Source of the DNA: an uncultured Bacilli bacterium
GTDB lineage: Bacteria > Bacillota_I > Bacilli_A > RF39 > UBA660
Assembly: GCA_934130005.1 (NCBI GenBank)
Contig: CAKOXD010000011.1
Span: forward strand, 1-41,861
Length of the DNA stretch: 41,861 nt
Direction: 5' to 3'
The position numbers and the translations under genes were made by a program. Positions 31,320-38,741 of the stretch are shown here, one piece after another; positions within the stretch are counted from its first letter, which is position 1, and the number at the start of each line of letters is the position of its first letter. Below the pieces are notes generated by a model. That model was given only the letters and a program-made list of their open reading frames with translations. It did no database searches and was not told where the DNA came from.

Positions 31320-33605
31320 CTAACAATTACATTTAAATTCAATTTTTTCTAGTGGTACACTTTCAAATTCTTTTCTACCACATCCAGGGCAAACATCACC
31401 AATTACTCCTACATATCCACATACTGGATCCCTATCTACTGGATGGTTAATTGCTCCATAACCAATTCCGCTTTCTTTCATTAATCTTATAACACTTTCA
31501 AATGCTTCTATATTTTTAGCTGTATCTCCATCTAATTCTATATAAGAGATATGTCCACCATTTGTAAGTGCATGATATGGTGCTTCTAATTCAATTTTCT
31601 TACTTATACTTATATTATAATAAACTGGCACATGGAATGAATTAGTATAATATTCTCTATCTGTAACACCTTTTATTTTTCCATAAATTGCTCTATCTAT
31701 ATTTACAAATCTACCTGATAGTCCTTCAGCAGGTGTTGCGATTAATGTAAAATTCAAATTATATTTTGATGCATAATAGTCTGCTCTTTCTCTCATGTGA
31801 CCTATTATTTCAAGTCCTAATTCTTGTGCTTCTTTATCTTCACCATGATGTTTTCCTATTAATGCTTTTAATGTTTCTGCAAGCCCTATAAATCCAAATG
31901 TCAAACTTCCATGTTTTAATATTCTTCTAAGTCTATCTGTTGGTTTTAATTTATCTCCATCTGTCCATACGCCTTGTTCTATTAAGAATGGGAAATTATA
32001 AGATCTTTTATCACATTGAATTTCAAATCTTTCTAATAATTGATCTTTAACAAGTTCCATTACTTCGTCTAGTTCTTGATAGAAACCATCCATATCGGCT
32101 TTTTCTCTTTCTTTTAAACATATACCATGTTTAATTGCTATTCTTGGTAAATTAATTGATGTAAATGATAAGTTACCTCTTCCTCCTGTTGTTTCATTAT
32201 TTGGGTCTGTAACATCGCTCATAACTCTTGTTCTGCATCCCATATAACCCACTTCAGTTCTATAATCTCCTTCTTTATAATAAGGTATATTATGTGGGGC
32301 ATCTAAAAATGAAAAGTTTGGAAATAATCTTTTAGCAGAAACTTCACATGCTAATTTAAACATATCATAGTTTTTATCTTCTTTGTTATAATTAACTCCT
32401 TCTTTTACTTTAAATATTGATACTGGAAATATTGGAGTTTCTCCTCTTCCTAATCCTTCATTCGTAGCAAGCAAAAAGTTTTTTATAACCATACGTCCTT
32501 CACTTGAAGTATCTGTACCAAAATTTATTGATGAGAATGGTACTTGTGCTCCTGCTCTACTATGCATTGTATTTAAATTATGTACAAATGCTTCCATTGC
32601 TTGATATGTTGTTCTATTTGTTTTTTGTAGTGCTTTTTCATAACTTTTTACAAATAATCTTTTAACTTGTTCTGATTCTTTATAAAAGTTTTTAAAATTT
32701 TCTATATCAACATCTATTGAGTTTAATTTATCTATTTCTTTTGCTACTCTATCCATATTAACAAAAGATAATAAATCACTAAAATCTAGTAAATCATATA
32801 TTTGTTGTTTGAATTGTTTTTTGAATGTTTTAAGTACTCCAGGTGCCATATAAAAATCAAATGCTGGAATAGATTGTCCTCCATGTTGATCATTTTGATT
32901 TGATTGAATTGCTATTGCTGCAAGTGCTGAATAACTCATTATATCATTAGGACTTCTTAAATGACCATGTCCTGTTGAAAATCCATTTTTAAATAATCTA
33001 TCTAATTCTATTTGCATACATGTTGTAGTACCCATTGGTAAGAAATCCATGTCATGTATATGGATTGTTCCATCATCATGTGCTTTTGCAAATTTTGGTT
33101 TCATTAAATATGATTTTGCAAATTCTTTTGATATTGTACTACCATATTGTAACATTGTACCCATAGCAGTATCACCATCTACATTTGCATTTTCTCTTTT
33201 AGCATCTTCTTCATGTGCAGATTTTAGTCCTAATCCTTCTATTGATTTCAAAAACTTATGAGTCTTTTTTTCATCAAAGAATAATTTTCTTGAGTTAGCT
33301 CTTCTTTCTCTATAATCTTTAAATGAATTAAATACATCTTCGTACCCTTTTTTTTCTAATTCTTCTTCTATCATATCTTGAATATCTTCTATTTTTATTT
33401 TATTATCTTCTAATTTTTGAATTCTTGATATAACAGATTGGTATATTTTTTGAATATCTTTTTCTGTATATTTATTTTCTTCATCATCTTTTTTTATACT
33501 GTCAAAACCTTTTTTTATAGCAAGTGCTATTTTTGAACCATCAAATTCTACTTTTTTTCCATTTCTTTTAATAACAGTTTTAGTTTCTACTAATTCTTCT
33601 ACCAT
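31320..33605 (-). CDS. nrdD: Anaerobic ribonucleoside-triphosphate reductase, main chain (no radical loop)
   Basis: Class III reductase reducing ribonucleoside triphosphates without oxygen. 761 residues: N-terminal ATP cone (KTVIKRNGKKVEFDGSKIALAI) for allosteric control, then the ten-stranded barrel with GTTTCMQIEL, GHGHLRSPNDIMSYSALAAIAIQSNQNDQHGGQS (split motifs), FVHNLNTMHSRAGAQVPFSSINFGTD, GYMGCRTRVMSD, and the C-terminal NHPVDRDPVCGYVGVIGDVCPGCGRKE. The chain stops about 19 residues later with EFKCNC and lacks RVTGYL; Cys729, 739, 742, 759 and 761 could bind zinc. The radical loop is on the next ORF. Start by AGTAGGAGGTAAAAAGATG. Confidence 0.95.
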   Translation of the reverse strand: MVEELVETKTVIKRNGKKVEFDGSKIALAIKKGFDSIKKDDEENKYTEKDIQKIYQSVISRIQKLEDNKIKIEDIQDMIEEELEKKGYEDVFNSFKDYRERRANSRKLFFDEKKTHKFLKSIEGLGLKSAHEEDAKRENANVDGDTAMGTMLQYGSTISKEFAKSYLMKPKFAKAHDDGTIHIHDMDFLPMGTTTCMQIELDRLFKNGFSTGHGHLRSPNDIMSYSALAAIAIQSNQNDQHGGQSIPAFDFYMAPGVLKTFKKQFKQQIYDLLDFSDLLSFVNMDRVAKEIDKLNSIDVDIENFKNFYKESEQVKRLFVKSYEKALQKTNRTTYQAMEAFVHNLNTMHSRAGAQVPFSSINFGTDTSSEGRMVIKNFLLATNEGLGRGETPIFPVSIFKVKEGVNYNKEDKNYDMFKLACEVSAKRLFPNFSFLDAPHNIPYYKEGDYRTEVGYMGCRTRVMSDVTDPNNETTGGRGNLSFTSINLPRIAIKHGICLKEREKADMDGFYQELDEVMELVKDQLLERFEIQCDKRSYNFPFLIEQGVWTDGDKLKPTDRLRRILKHGSLTFGFIGLAETLKALIGKHHGEDKEAQELGLEIIGHMRERADYYASKYNLNFTLIATPAEGLSGRFVNIDRAIYGKIKGVTDREYYTNSFHVPVYYNISISKKIELEAPYHALTNGGHISYIELDGDTAKNIEAFESVIRLMKESGIGYGAINHPVDRDPVCGYVGVIGDVCPGCGRKEFESVPLEKIEFKCNC

Positions 33606-33631
33606 CTTTTTACCTCCTACTTTCTAAATAA

Positions 33632-33660
33632 ATTGTATGACAAAAAAAATGCTAAGTCAA
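33632..33660 (-). promoter_or_regulatory. nrdD operon promoter
   Basis: TTGACT (33655-33660), 17-base spacer, TACAAT (33632-33637) on the minus strand, about 26 bases before the nrdD ATG. I see no clear NrdR box. Confidence 0.65.
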
Positions 33661-33715
33661 TACTTTTTATGTATAAAAAAGCAAAAAAATGTTTGGTATA
33701 TATTTTTGGCCTTAT

Positions 33716-33912
33716 TTTATAACAAAAATCAGTTTTTTGATTTTTTCATTTTTTTGTAAATTTACATTTTTTTATTTTTTTATTTTTTTTATTTTTTGCT
33801 TTTTCTTTATTTTTCAATACTTTATTCAATTTTTTGCTTTTTTGATTTTTTTCATTTTTTAAGTTTTTTCATTTTTTTATTTTTCAATTTTTATATTTTT
33901 TATATTTTTTTA
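33716..33912. other. T-tract low-complexity spacer between nrdD and spoVIF
   Basis: In the 365-base gap between nrdD and spoVIF about 200 bases on the plus strand are runs of 4-9 T broken by single A, G or C (TTTTTCATTTTTTTATTTTT-like). No gene, hairpin or exact repeat stands out. Such A-tracts bend or stiffen DNA and can act upstream of promoters on both sides. Confidence 0.6.
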
Positions 33913-33970
33913 AAATAAACTATAACCCATTTTTTAAGTAAGAATACACTATTATTAGGAGGATTGATTT

Positions 33971-34213
33971 ATGAATTTTTCAGATAGTTTTTTTAAAAGA
34001 ATTGAAAAGAAAACTAATGTTAGTAAGGATACAATTTTAGAGCTTGCTAGTAAATTACAACAAGGTGATATGAAAGATGAAAATAATTTAAGAGATGTTA
34101 TTCATGAGCTTGGTAAACTTACTGGTAAAGAAGTTTCTAAAGAAAAAGAAGATAAAATTATTAGTGCTGTTAAAAACGACAATATTCCAAAAGATATTGA
34201 TAAATTAGTATAA
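33971..34213 (+). CDS. spoVIF: Stage VI sporulation protein F (SpoVIF)
   Basis: An 80-residue protein matching SpoVIF of Bacillus, needed late in coat assembly: SFFKRIEKKTNVSKDTILELA, then LASKLQQGDMKDENNLRDVI and a final KEKEDKIISAVKN. Cytoplasmic (mother cell), helical. An AGGAGG is 9 bases before the ATG. Single gene with its own terminator, followed by spoIVA. AATACACT 30 bases upstream resembles a SigE -10 box, but no -35 is clear. Confidence 0.85.
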   Translation: MNFSDSFFKRIEKKTNVSKDTILELASKLQQGDMKDENNLRDVIHELGKLTGKEVSKEKEDKIISAVKNDNIPKDIDKLV

Positions 34214-34236
34214 AACTGAAATAATCAGTTTTTTTT
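34211..34236 (+). terminator. spoVIF terminator
   Basis: AAAACTGA / TCAGTTTT stem with a 5-base loop and T run; overlaps the stop codon. Confidence 0.85.
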
Positions 34237-34293
34237 ATCATATAGTTATTTTTTTCTACATATATTTAAGTGATTATGGAAAGTAGGGATTAA

Positions 34294-35769
34294 ATGGAAA
34301 AAACAGATGTTATAAGAAGTATTACTGAACGTACAGGTGGTGATATTTATTTAGGAATTGTTGGGGCTGTTAGAACTGGAAAATCAACATTTATTAAAAA
34401 AGTTATTGAAAATCTAGTTGTCCCTAATATAGAAGATGAGTATGAGAAGAAAAGAACTTTAGATGAGATTCCACAAAGTGCTCAAGGAAAAACTATAATG
34501 ACAACAGAGCCTAAATTCGTGCCTAGTAATGCAGCTAAAATAAATATTGATGATTTTAGTGCTAATATTAGACTTATCGATTGTGTTGGGTATGTTATAC
34601 CAGAAGCTAAGGGTTATGAAGATGATAATGGTCCAAGAATGGTTAAATGTCCTTGGTATGATGAAGAAATTCCTTTTATTGAGGCTGCTGAAATTGGAAC
34701 AGAAAAAGTTATAAGAGATCATTCTTCAATTGGTATTGTAGTTACTACAGATGGTTCTTTTGGTGAAATTACAAGAGCTAGTTATGTAGAAACTGAAAAA
34801 CGAGTTGTTGAAGAACTTAAATCTTATGGAAAACCTTTTATTGTTGTTTTAAATACAGCTCATCCTATGATGCCTGAAACTGAAAGACTTGCTACTAATT
34901 TAAAAGATTCATATGGTGTTCCTGTATTACCTATTAATGTTGAAAATATGAATGAAAGAGATATCTATGACATTTTAAAAAGTGCTTTATATGAGTTTCC
35001 AGTTTTAGAAGTGGATGTTAGTATGCCTGAATGGATTGCTTGTCTTTCTCCTAATAATTCTTTAAAACAAATATATATTGAAAAAATTAGAGAAAGTGTA
35101 AGTGAAATTGATAAATTAAAAGATATAGATATTATTACTAATCATTTTAGCGATTGTGAATATATCGAAAAAGCATATTTATCAGATGTTAATACATCTA
35201 CTGGTACTGTTACAGTTACACTTGAAGCACCTAGTGATTTATATAACAAAGTATTAAAAGAAATTATTGGAATTGATATTTCTAATAAAGCAGAACTTTT
35301 AAATATATTCCAAGATTATAATGAAACAAAAAGTGAATATGATCAAATAAAATCTGCTTTAAAAATGGTTAAACAGACTGGATATGGAGTTGCCTCACCT
35401 TCTTTAACTGATATGAAATTAGATACTCCAGAAATAATTAAGCAAGGTAGTAGATATGGTGTAAAACTTAAAGCTACAGCTCCTTCTATACATATGATTC
35501 GTGTTGATGTAGAGTCTACTTTTGAACCTATTATTGGTTCAGAACTTCAAAGTAAGGAATTGATTGATTACTTGATGAAAGATTTTGATACTAATCCTGA
35601 TAATATTTGGAAAAGTGAAATATTTGGTAGAAGTTTAGATGTTATTGTAAAAGAAGGTATTCAAGCTAAGTTATCATTATTACCTGAAAATATTAGATTT
35701 AAATTATGTCAAACTTTAACTAAGTTAGTTAATAAAGGATCAGGTAATTTATTTGCAATAGTATTATAA
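34294..35769 (+). CDS. spoIVA: Stage IV sporulation protein A (SpoIVA)
   Basis: ATPase that polymerises into the basal layer of the spore coat on the forespore surface. 491 residues, full length. The N-terminal TRAFAC-type ATPase has Walker A GAVRTGKST (Gly24 to Ser31), DEIPQSAQGKTIMTTEPKFVP (switch region) and IRLIDCVGYVIPEAKGYEDD (Walker B-type Asp). The middle domain and the conserved C-terminal end (LLPENIRFKLCQTLTKLVNKG) that contacts SpoVM follow. SpoIVA is a signature gene of spore formers, so its intact form argues for sporulation. Start by AGTAGGGATTAAATG. Confidence 0.97.
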   Translation: MEKTDVIRSITERTGGDIYLGIVGAVRTGKSTFIKKVIENLVVPNIEDEYEKKRTLDEIPQSAQGKTIMTTEPKFVPSNAAKINIDDFSANIRLIDCVGYVIPEAKGYEDDNGPRMVKCPWYDEEIPFIEAAEIGTEKVIRDHSSIGIVVTTDGSFGEITRASYVETEKRVVEELKSYGKPFIVVLNTAHPMMPETERLATNLKDSYGVPVLPINVENMNERDIYDILKSALYEFPVLEVDVSMPEWIACLSPNNSLKQIYIEKIRESVSEIDKLKDIDIITNHFSDCEYIEKAYLSDVNTSTGTVTVTLEAPSDLYNKVLKEIIGIDISNKAELLNIFQDYNETKSEYDQIKSALKMVKQTGYGVASPSLTDMKLDTPEIIKQGSRYGVKLKATAPSIHMIRVDVESTFEPIIGSELQSKELIDYLMKDFDTNPDNIWKSEIFGRSLDVIVKEGIQAKLSLLPENIRFKLCQTLTKLVNKGSGNLFAIVL

Positions 35770-35790
35770 TACTATTGCTTTTTATTATTT
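35755..35790 (+). terminator. spoIVA terminator
   Basis: A 24-base perfect palindrome (GCAATAGTATTA and its complement, 35755-35778) containing the stop codon, followed by TTTTTATTATTT. Confidence 0.88.
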
Positions 35791-35832
35791 AAAATTGTAC
35801 TAAAGATATATTATAAATACATTTTTAAATCA

Positions 35833-35868
35833 AAATAAGTTTGCTTTTGCAAACCTATTTTTTTATTA
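35833..35868. terminator. Terminator after tgt (bidirectional)
   Basis: AAATAAGTTTGC / GCAAACCTATTT stem with a 4-base loop and one mismatch; T-rich on both strands. Ends the minus-strand tgt transcript and can also back up spoIVA. Confidence 0.75.
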
Positions 35869-35893
35869 TAAAATGTGTATTATATAACACTAA

Positions 35894-37018
35894 TTATTGC
35901 TTATCTGTATACTCTTCTATAAATTTCTTTCTATATTCAAGGATATTATCATTTTCTATTGCTTCTCTTAAATCTTCTGTTAATTTAATTAAAAATCTTA
36001 TATTATGTATTGAAAGCAATCTTGCTCCAAATGTTTCATTTGAAGTTATTAAATGTCTTATATAAGCTTTAGTATAATGTTTACATGCATAACAATCACA
36101 AGATTCTTCTATTGGAGTCATATCTTCTTTATATTTGGCATTTTTTATGTTTATTTTACCTTTTCTTGTAAATGCATTCCCATGACGAGCTATACGAGTT
36201 GGCAATACGCAATCAAACATATCAACTCCTCTTATTACTCCTTCTATTATATCAATTGGTTCTCCTATTCCCATTAAATATCTTGGTTTATCAGTTGGTA
36301 AATATGGAATAGAATAGTCTATTGCTTTATACATATCTTCTTTTGATTCATGATCATTTGCTACTCCACCTATACTATAACCATCAAAATCCATTTTAAC
36401 AGTTTCTATTGCAGAGTATTTTCTTAAGTCTTCATGTGCTCCACCTTGTACTATTCCAAATAATGATTGATTTTCATTTTTATGTACTGCTTTTCCTCTT
36501 TTTGCCCATCTAATTGTTCTTTCAATACTATTTTTTAAATATTCATAGCTTGCACTAGCGGGAGGACATTCATCAAAACTCATAGCTATATCACTATCTA
36601 GTTTATTTTGTATTTCTATTGATTTTTCTGGGGTTAAAAATAATTTTTTTCCGTCTAAATGACTTTTAAAGTGTACTCCTTCTTCTGTTATATCTTTCTT
36701 TTTATTTTTAGCAAGTGAAAAAACTTGAAATCCTCCACTATCTGTTAGTATTGGTCCATCATAATTCATAAATTTATGTAGTCCACCTGCTTTTTCTACT
36801 ATATCTTCTCCTGGTCTTAACCATAGATGATATGTATTAGATAGTATTACACCACTTCCCACTTCTTTTATTTCTTCTGGACTTAATGTTTTTACAGTTG
36901 CTAGTGTTCCTACTGGCATAAACATTGGTGTTTGTACTGTTCCATAATTGGTATGAATCATTCCTCTTCTTGCTTTTGTATTTTTTTCTTCATGTATTAG
37001 TTCATATTTTATTTTCAT
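35894..37018 (-). CDS. tgt: tRNA-guanine transglycosylase
   Basis: Exchanges G34 of GUN-anticodon tRNAs for the queuosine precursor. 374 residues: GTVQTPMFMPVGTLATVK, GLHKFMNYDGPILTDSGGFQVFSLA (Asp of ILTDSGGFQ is general acid/base), DECPPASASYEY, GIVQGGAHEDLR, GYSIGGVANDH, RYLMGIGEPIDIIEGVIRGVDMFDCVLPTR (split motifs; nucleophile Asp in VDMFDCV), and the zinc site CDCYACKHYTKAYIRHL. Queuosine-synthesis genes are not in the window, so the base might be salvaged. Last gene of the run starting with the surface protein, 34 bases after the Mur-like ORF. Confidence 0.96.
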   Translation of the reverse strand: MKIKYELIHEEKNTKARRGMIHTNYGTVQTPMFMPVGTLATVKTLSPEEIKEVGSGVILSNTYHLWLRPGEDIVEKAGGLHKFMNYDGPILTDSGGFQVFSLAKNKKKDITEEGVHFKSHLDGKKLFLTPEKSIEIQNKLDSDIAMSFDECPPASASYEYLKNSIERTIRWAKRGKAVHKNENQSLFGIVQGGAHEDLRKYSAIETVKMDFDGYSIGGVANDHESKEDMYKAIDYSIPYLPTDKPRYLMGIGEPIDIIEGVIRGVDMFDCVLPTRIARHGNAFTRKGKINIKNAKYKEDMTPIEESCDCYACKHYTKAYIRHLITSNETFGARLLSIHNIRFLIKLTEDLREAIENDNILEYRKKFIEEYTDKQ

Positions 37019-37052
37019 ATATTCACATCCCTACTTAGATAGTATACATTTT

Positions 37053-37610
37053 TTAATCCATTTTTTCAATATCATTTAATATTTCTTCTATATTTATTCC
37101 AAATAATAATCCTATTATTATATTTCCAATTATATCTTCTTTTTTATTTTTTATTTTATATGTTTCTTCATAATTTATTATTAAGTTATTTTTTTCTTTT
37201 GTGTATTTTATATCATCATATGAATCATTTCCATATCTATATATATCTAAGTTATTCATATATATTTTATTTAAATATTTATCATTATTATTTATTATAA
37301 GTGTCTTATTTTTTAATTTTTTTAATCCTTTTTTTATATATTTAAACATTTTCATTTCTATTGTTTTTGAATATGTACCATCTATTTGTGGTATAAATAT
37401 TATATCTGGCTTTAGCTTTTTACATATTTCTTTTAGTTTATCTATATACTTTATATCTATATTAATAATTATAATTTCTTCTTTATATTTTTTATAAATT
37501 TCTTCATATCCTTTTGGTTTAAATTCTATTACACTATATTCTTTTAATATTTCTTTCAAATTATAGTTATAATCATTTATTACTATTATTATTTTATTTT
37601 TTCTTTTCAT
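37053..37610 (-). CDS. Mur-ligase-like protein lacking P-loop and C-terminal domain
   Basis: A 185-residue protein resembling part of the central domain of Mur ligases: LKPDIIFIPQIDGTYSKTIEM (usual PdvaviTNig.dHld), then KKGLKKLKNKTLIINNNDKYL (usual lk.gg.aVlNaDDp.), and a final NIIIGLLFGINIEEIL (usual aaaa.al.lGi..e.i). The Gly-rich GTNGKT ATP loop is absent; the N-terminus is only KNKIIIVINDYNYNLKEILK. The C-terminal ligase domain is also absent. Unlikely to be an active ligase; a scaffold or binding role, or a shrunken relic, is possible. Start by GGTGAT-AAA-ATG. Encoded 15 bases after the C26 amidotransferase gene. Confidence 0.5.
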   Translation of the reverse strand: MKRKNKIIIVINDYNYNLKEILKEYSVIEFKPKGYEEIYKKYKEEIIIINIDIKYIDKLKEICKKLKPDIIFIPQIDGTYSKTIEMKMFKYIKKGLKKLKNKTLIINNNDKYLNKIYMNNLDIYRYGNDSYDDIKYTKEKNNLIINYEETYKIKNKKEDIIGNIIIGLLFGINIEEILNDIEKMD

Positions 37611-37625
37611 TTTATCACCAATAAA

Positions 37626-38219
37626 TTATATGTTGTTTTTACATTCTTTTATGAATTCATCTATTAATAGATTACTATTTATATCATAATTTATCATGCT
37701 TTCTGGATGCCACTGTACACCTATAAAGAATTTTTTATTTTTATCTTCTATACTTTCTATTACATCACTTACACTCGATATATCTAAATCTGTTTTTATT
37801 AAGTAATCTTTATGTCTACTATTAACTTTAATAATATCTTTTTTTATTATTTTATATAGTTTTGATTTTTTATTTATTTTAATTTCGTGTACATATTTTT
37901 CATTTGGTTTTAAATGATTATAATTACTTATTTTGTTCATTTCTCCATTAAAGAAATATCCCATCTCTTGCATACCTAAACATATACCTAAAACTGGTAT
38001 ATTTTTTTGATAAAGATATTTTATTGTTTCTAAGTCCTCTAATTTTATATCATCACCACCTGGTAATATTATTCCATTACATTTATCTATTAGTTCTTTT
38101 TCAAAATTAAATATTCCTATTATATTTACGTTTTTATTTAAAAACGTTTCTATTAATTCTTTTTTTACATAGTATTTTTCTTTTTCATATCTAATTATTA
38201 TTCCTATAGTTGGTTTCAT
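37626..38219 (-). CDS. Class I glutamine amidotransferase-like (peptidase C26, PuuD-type) protein
   Basis: A 197-residue protein of the C26/gamma-glutamyl hydrolase type. Motifs: NGIILPGGDDIKLEDL, IPVLGICLGMQEMGYFFNG with nucleophile Cys80, VNSRHKDYLIKT, and IGVQWHPESM with His171 and Glu173. C26 enzymes hydrolyse gamma-glutamyl amides such as gamma-glutamyl-GABA or gamma-linked peptides; relatives also act on cell-wall or capsule gamma bonds. It is shorter than usual (about 240 residues), with the region between GGDD and the dimer helix trimmed. Cytoplasmic. Start by GGTGAT-AAA-ATG. Neighbours: DUF4358 lipoprotein upstream, Mur-like ORF downstream. Confidence 0.88.
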   Translation of the reverse strand: MKPTIGIIIRYEKEKYYVKKELIETFLNKNVNIIGIFNFEKELIDKCNGIILPGGDDIKLEDLETIKYLYQKNIPVLGICLGMQEMGYFFNGEMNKISNYNHLKPNEKYVHEIKINKKSKLYKIIKKDIIKVNSRHKDYLIKTDLDISSVSDVIESIEDKNKKFFIGVQWHPESMINYDINSNLLIDEFIKECKNNI

Positions 38220-38253
38220 TTTATCACCAGTAAATTATATGAAAAAAAGAATA

Positions 38254-38730
38254 TTATTTTAAATATTCTTTTAGTTTATTAAATATTTCTTCATTATTAT
38301 TTGATACTATATATACATAATATCCATTATATTCTTGTTTTAATGCTTTTTCATATAGTTCTTTATCCTCTTTTGGAGCATCTTCTAATTTTCTTTCTAT
38401 ATATAAGTCTAGTGCTTGTTTTACTATTTTTTTATTTTCATTTTTTGGTTTTACTATCATATATAGTTTTTTTGTATTTCCATACATTGATATTCCAATT
38501 GCGTGACTTTCTACATAGTTTCTATTTATTCCTATTTGTGTTTCTAATGTATTATCATTTAGTATATCTAATCCTTCAAATATATTTGTTTCTTCTATTT
38601 TTATGCTTTCTATTTTTTTATTTAATTCATTATCTGTTTTTGCTTCTTTATTTTCTTTTTTATTTTTACATCCTGTTACTAGTCCTACTACTAGTAATAT
38701 TGCCATTAAACTTAATACTAATTTTTTCAT
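38254..38730 (-). CDS. DUF4358 lipoprotein
   Basis: A 158-residue lipoprotein: signal peptide KKLVLSLMAILLVVGLVTGC with lipobox Cys21, a Lys/Glu linker, then a DUF4358-like domain (LETQIGINRNYVESHAIGIS, the LYMIVKPKNENKKIVKQALD strand-helix and YNGYYVYIVSNNNEEIFNKLKEYL). The family is widespread in Bacillota and of unknown role at the outer membrane face. It lies 11 bases after the stop of the giant surface protein, so it may be co-transcribed. Start after GGAGAGATAAAATG. Confidence 0.82.
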   Translation of the reverse strand: MKKLVLSLMAILLVVGLVTGCKNKKENKEAKTDNELNKKIESIKIEETNIFEGLDILNDNTLETQIGINRNYVESHAIGISMYGNTKKLYMIVKPKNENKKIVKQALDLYIERKLEDAPKEDKELYEKALKQEYNGYYVYIVSNNNEEIFNKLKEYLK

Positions 38731-38741
38731 TTTATCTCTCC

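Noticed and set aside
31300..31330. A sequencing frameshift splitting nrdD
   Set aside because: Not fully excluded, but two in-frame stops (TAG...TAG), a new ribosome site at correct spacing and a Met start argue against a single-base error. Kept as a true split with moderate caution.
33606..33720. NrdR box upstream of nrdD
   Set aside because: ATATATACC and neighbouring A/T runs lack the ACACnATATnTnGTGT symmetry; not called.
33930..33960. SigE/SigK-type promoter ahead of spoVIF
   Set aside because: AATACACT resembles a SigE -10, but no matching -35 is found and A/T-rich DNA gives such matches by chance.
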